Below are positions 43,728-43,983 of a stretch of DNA of 43,983 nucleotides, one piece after another (within the stretch, counting starts at the first letter, position 1; each line of letters starts with the position of its first letter). The stretch is from TMED109 sp002684605 (lineage in GTDB: Bacteria; Pseudomonadota; Alphaproteobacteria; TMED109): NCBI GenBank assembly GCA_913046335.1, contig CAJWSU010000010.1, positions 1 to 43,983 on the forward strand. The letters are read 5' to 3'. The notes beneath the pieces were generated by a model that worked only from the letters and a program-made list of their open reading frames with translations, ran no database searches and was not told the DNA's origin. Position numbers and translations under genes: made by a program.

Positions 43728-43983
43728 TTAAATAGCAGATTCCCCTGATTCACCGGTTCTTATTCTTACTGCTTGTTCAACATTAGTTACAAAAATTTTA
43801 CCATCACCAATTCTTCCGGTATGAGCTGATTTTTGTATAGCTTCTATAGCTTGTTCTAATAAATCATCTGCAATTACAATATCTATTTTTAATTTTGGTA
43901 AAAAATCTACAACATATTCAGCTCCTCTATAAAGCTCTGTATGCCCCTTTTGTCTTCCAAAACCTTTTGCTTCAGTTACTGTA
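43728..43983 (-). CDS. glnB: Nitrogen regulatory protein P-II, 3' part only
   Basis: The last 84 residues of a PII protein run off the right edge; the first residues (about 28) are missing. The visible part starts TVTEAKGFGRQKGH and includes the T-loop ELYRGAEYVVDFLPK with the uridylylated Tyr (Y51 in usual numbering, the Tyr after GAE). It ends GRIGDGKIFVTNVEQ and RIRTGESGESAI. PII senses ATP/2-oxoglutarate and glutamine (through uridylylation) and controls glutamine synthetase adenylylation and ammonium uptake. It is immediately upstream of glnA, which supports GlnB rather than the amtB-linked GlnK. The gene is truncated only by the window. Confidence 0.95.
   Translation of the reverse strand, partial: TVTEAKGFGRQKGHTELYRGAEYVVDFLPKLKIDIVIADDLLEQAIEAIQKSAHTGRIGDGKIFVTNVEQAVRIRTGESGESAI

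Noticed and set aside
1..43983. tRNA, rRNA, riboswitch, CRISPR or transposon
   Set aside because: All gaps are under 130 nt and none shows a cloverleaf, aptamer core, direct-repeat array or transposase fragment.

Overview
The window looks like chromosomal DNA of a low-GC alphaproteobacterium (roughly 30% G+C by eye). Evidence is the purine block ending in bolA and a monothiol glutaredoxin, the glnB-glnA pair, a class II DAHP synthase, an Asp-type (not Cys-type) HemB and an alphaproteobacterial-style ParE. Genes are very tightly packed: no gap exceeds 300 bases, several genes overlap by 4 nt, and three convergent pairs overlap at their stops. I infer a streamlined, probably free-living (possibly marine) aerobic heterotroph. 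The exact lineage cannot be resolved from sequence alone. I see no rRNA, tRNA, CRISPR array, insertion sequence or prophage.

Layout, left to right. 1-2904: a 5'-truncated succinate-semialdehyde dehydrogenase-type ALDH, a GT4 glycosyltransferase and a convergent small secreted Cys-rich protein. 2976-5778: glutathione reductase (TTG start) and class II DAHP synthase. 5789-8741 (minus): a NosR-like FMN/iron-sulfur membrane protein followed 1 nt later by ApbE, its presumed flavin transferase; no nosZ is in the window. 8860-13143 (plus): nicotinate phosphoribosyltransferase and glutamine-dependent NAD synthase (NAD salvage), TrmJ-type tRNA methyltransferase, and rpsD behind a strong sigma70-like promoter. 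A bidirectional terminator follows. 13222-20019 (minus): purB, a 58-residue DUF1289 protein, an NRDE protein, purC, purS, purQ, purL, bolA and grxD.

20148-23644 (plus): mtnA overlapping a FucA-like class II aldolase, then a zinc-less MDR oxidoreductase and an OmpR-type response regulator. The first three resemble a methylthioribose/5-deoxyribose DHAP shunt rather than the classical MtnBCD route. 23641-31710: an OmpA-like lipoprotein (minus), then a histidine kinase, TolC-like lipoprotein, membrane-fusion protein and CusA/CzcA-like RND pump in one tight plus-strand operon. 31707-33711 (minus): dusA and hemB. 33826-36915 (plus): three valine-degradation enzymes. 36921-40102 (minus): glutaryl-CoA dehydrogenase, an unrecognised exported protein coupled to the upstream gene, and a dihydroorotase-like amidohydrolase. 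40181-43983 (minus): parE, then glnA with its own terminator, and the 3' part of glnB running off the right edge.

Most of the window is core metabolism. The parts most worth following up are the mtnA-aldolase-MDR cassette, the NosR/ApbE pair without nosZ, the two-component/RND locus with a divergent adaptor, the Gln-x-His variant of PyrC, and two unrecognised exported proteins.
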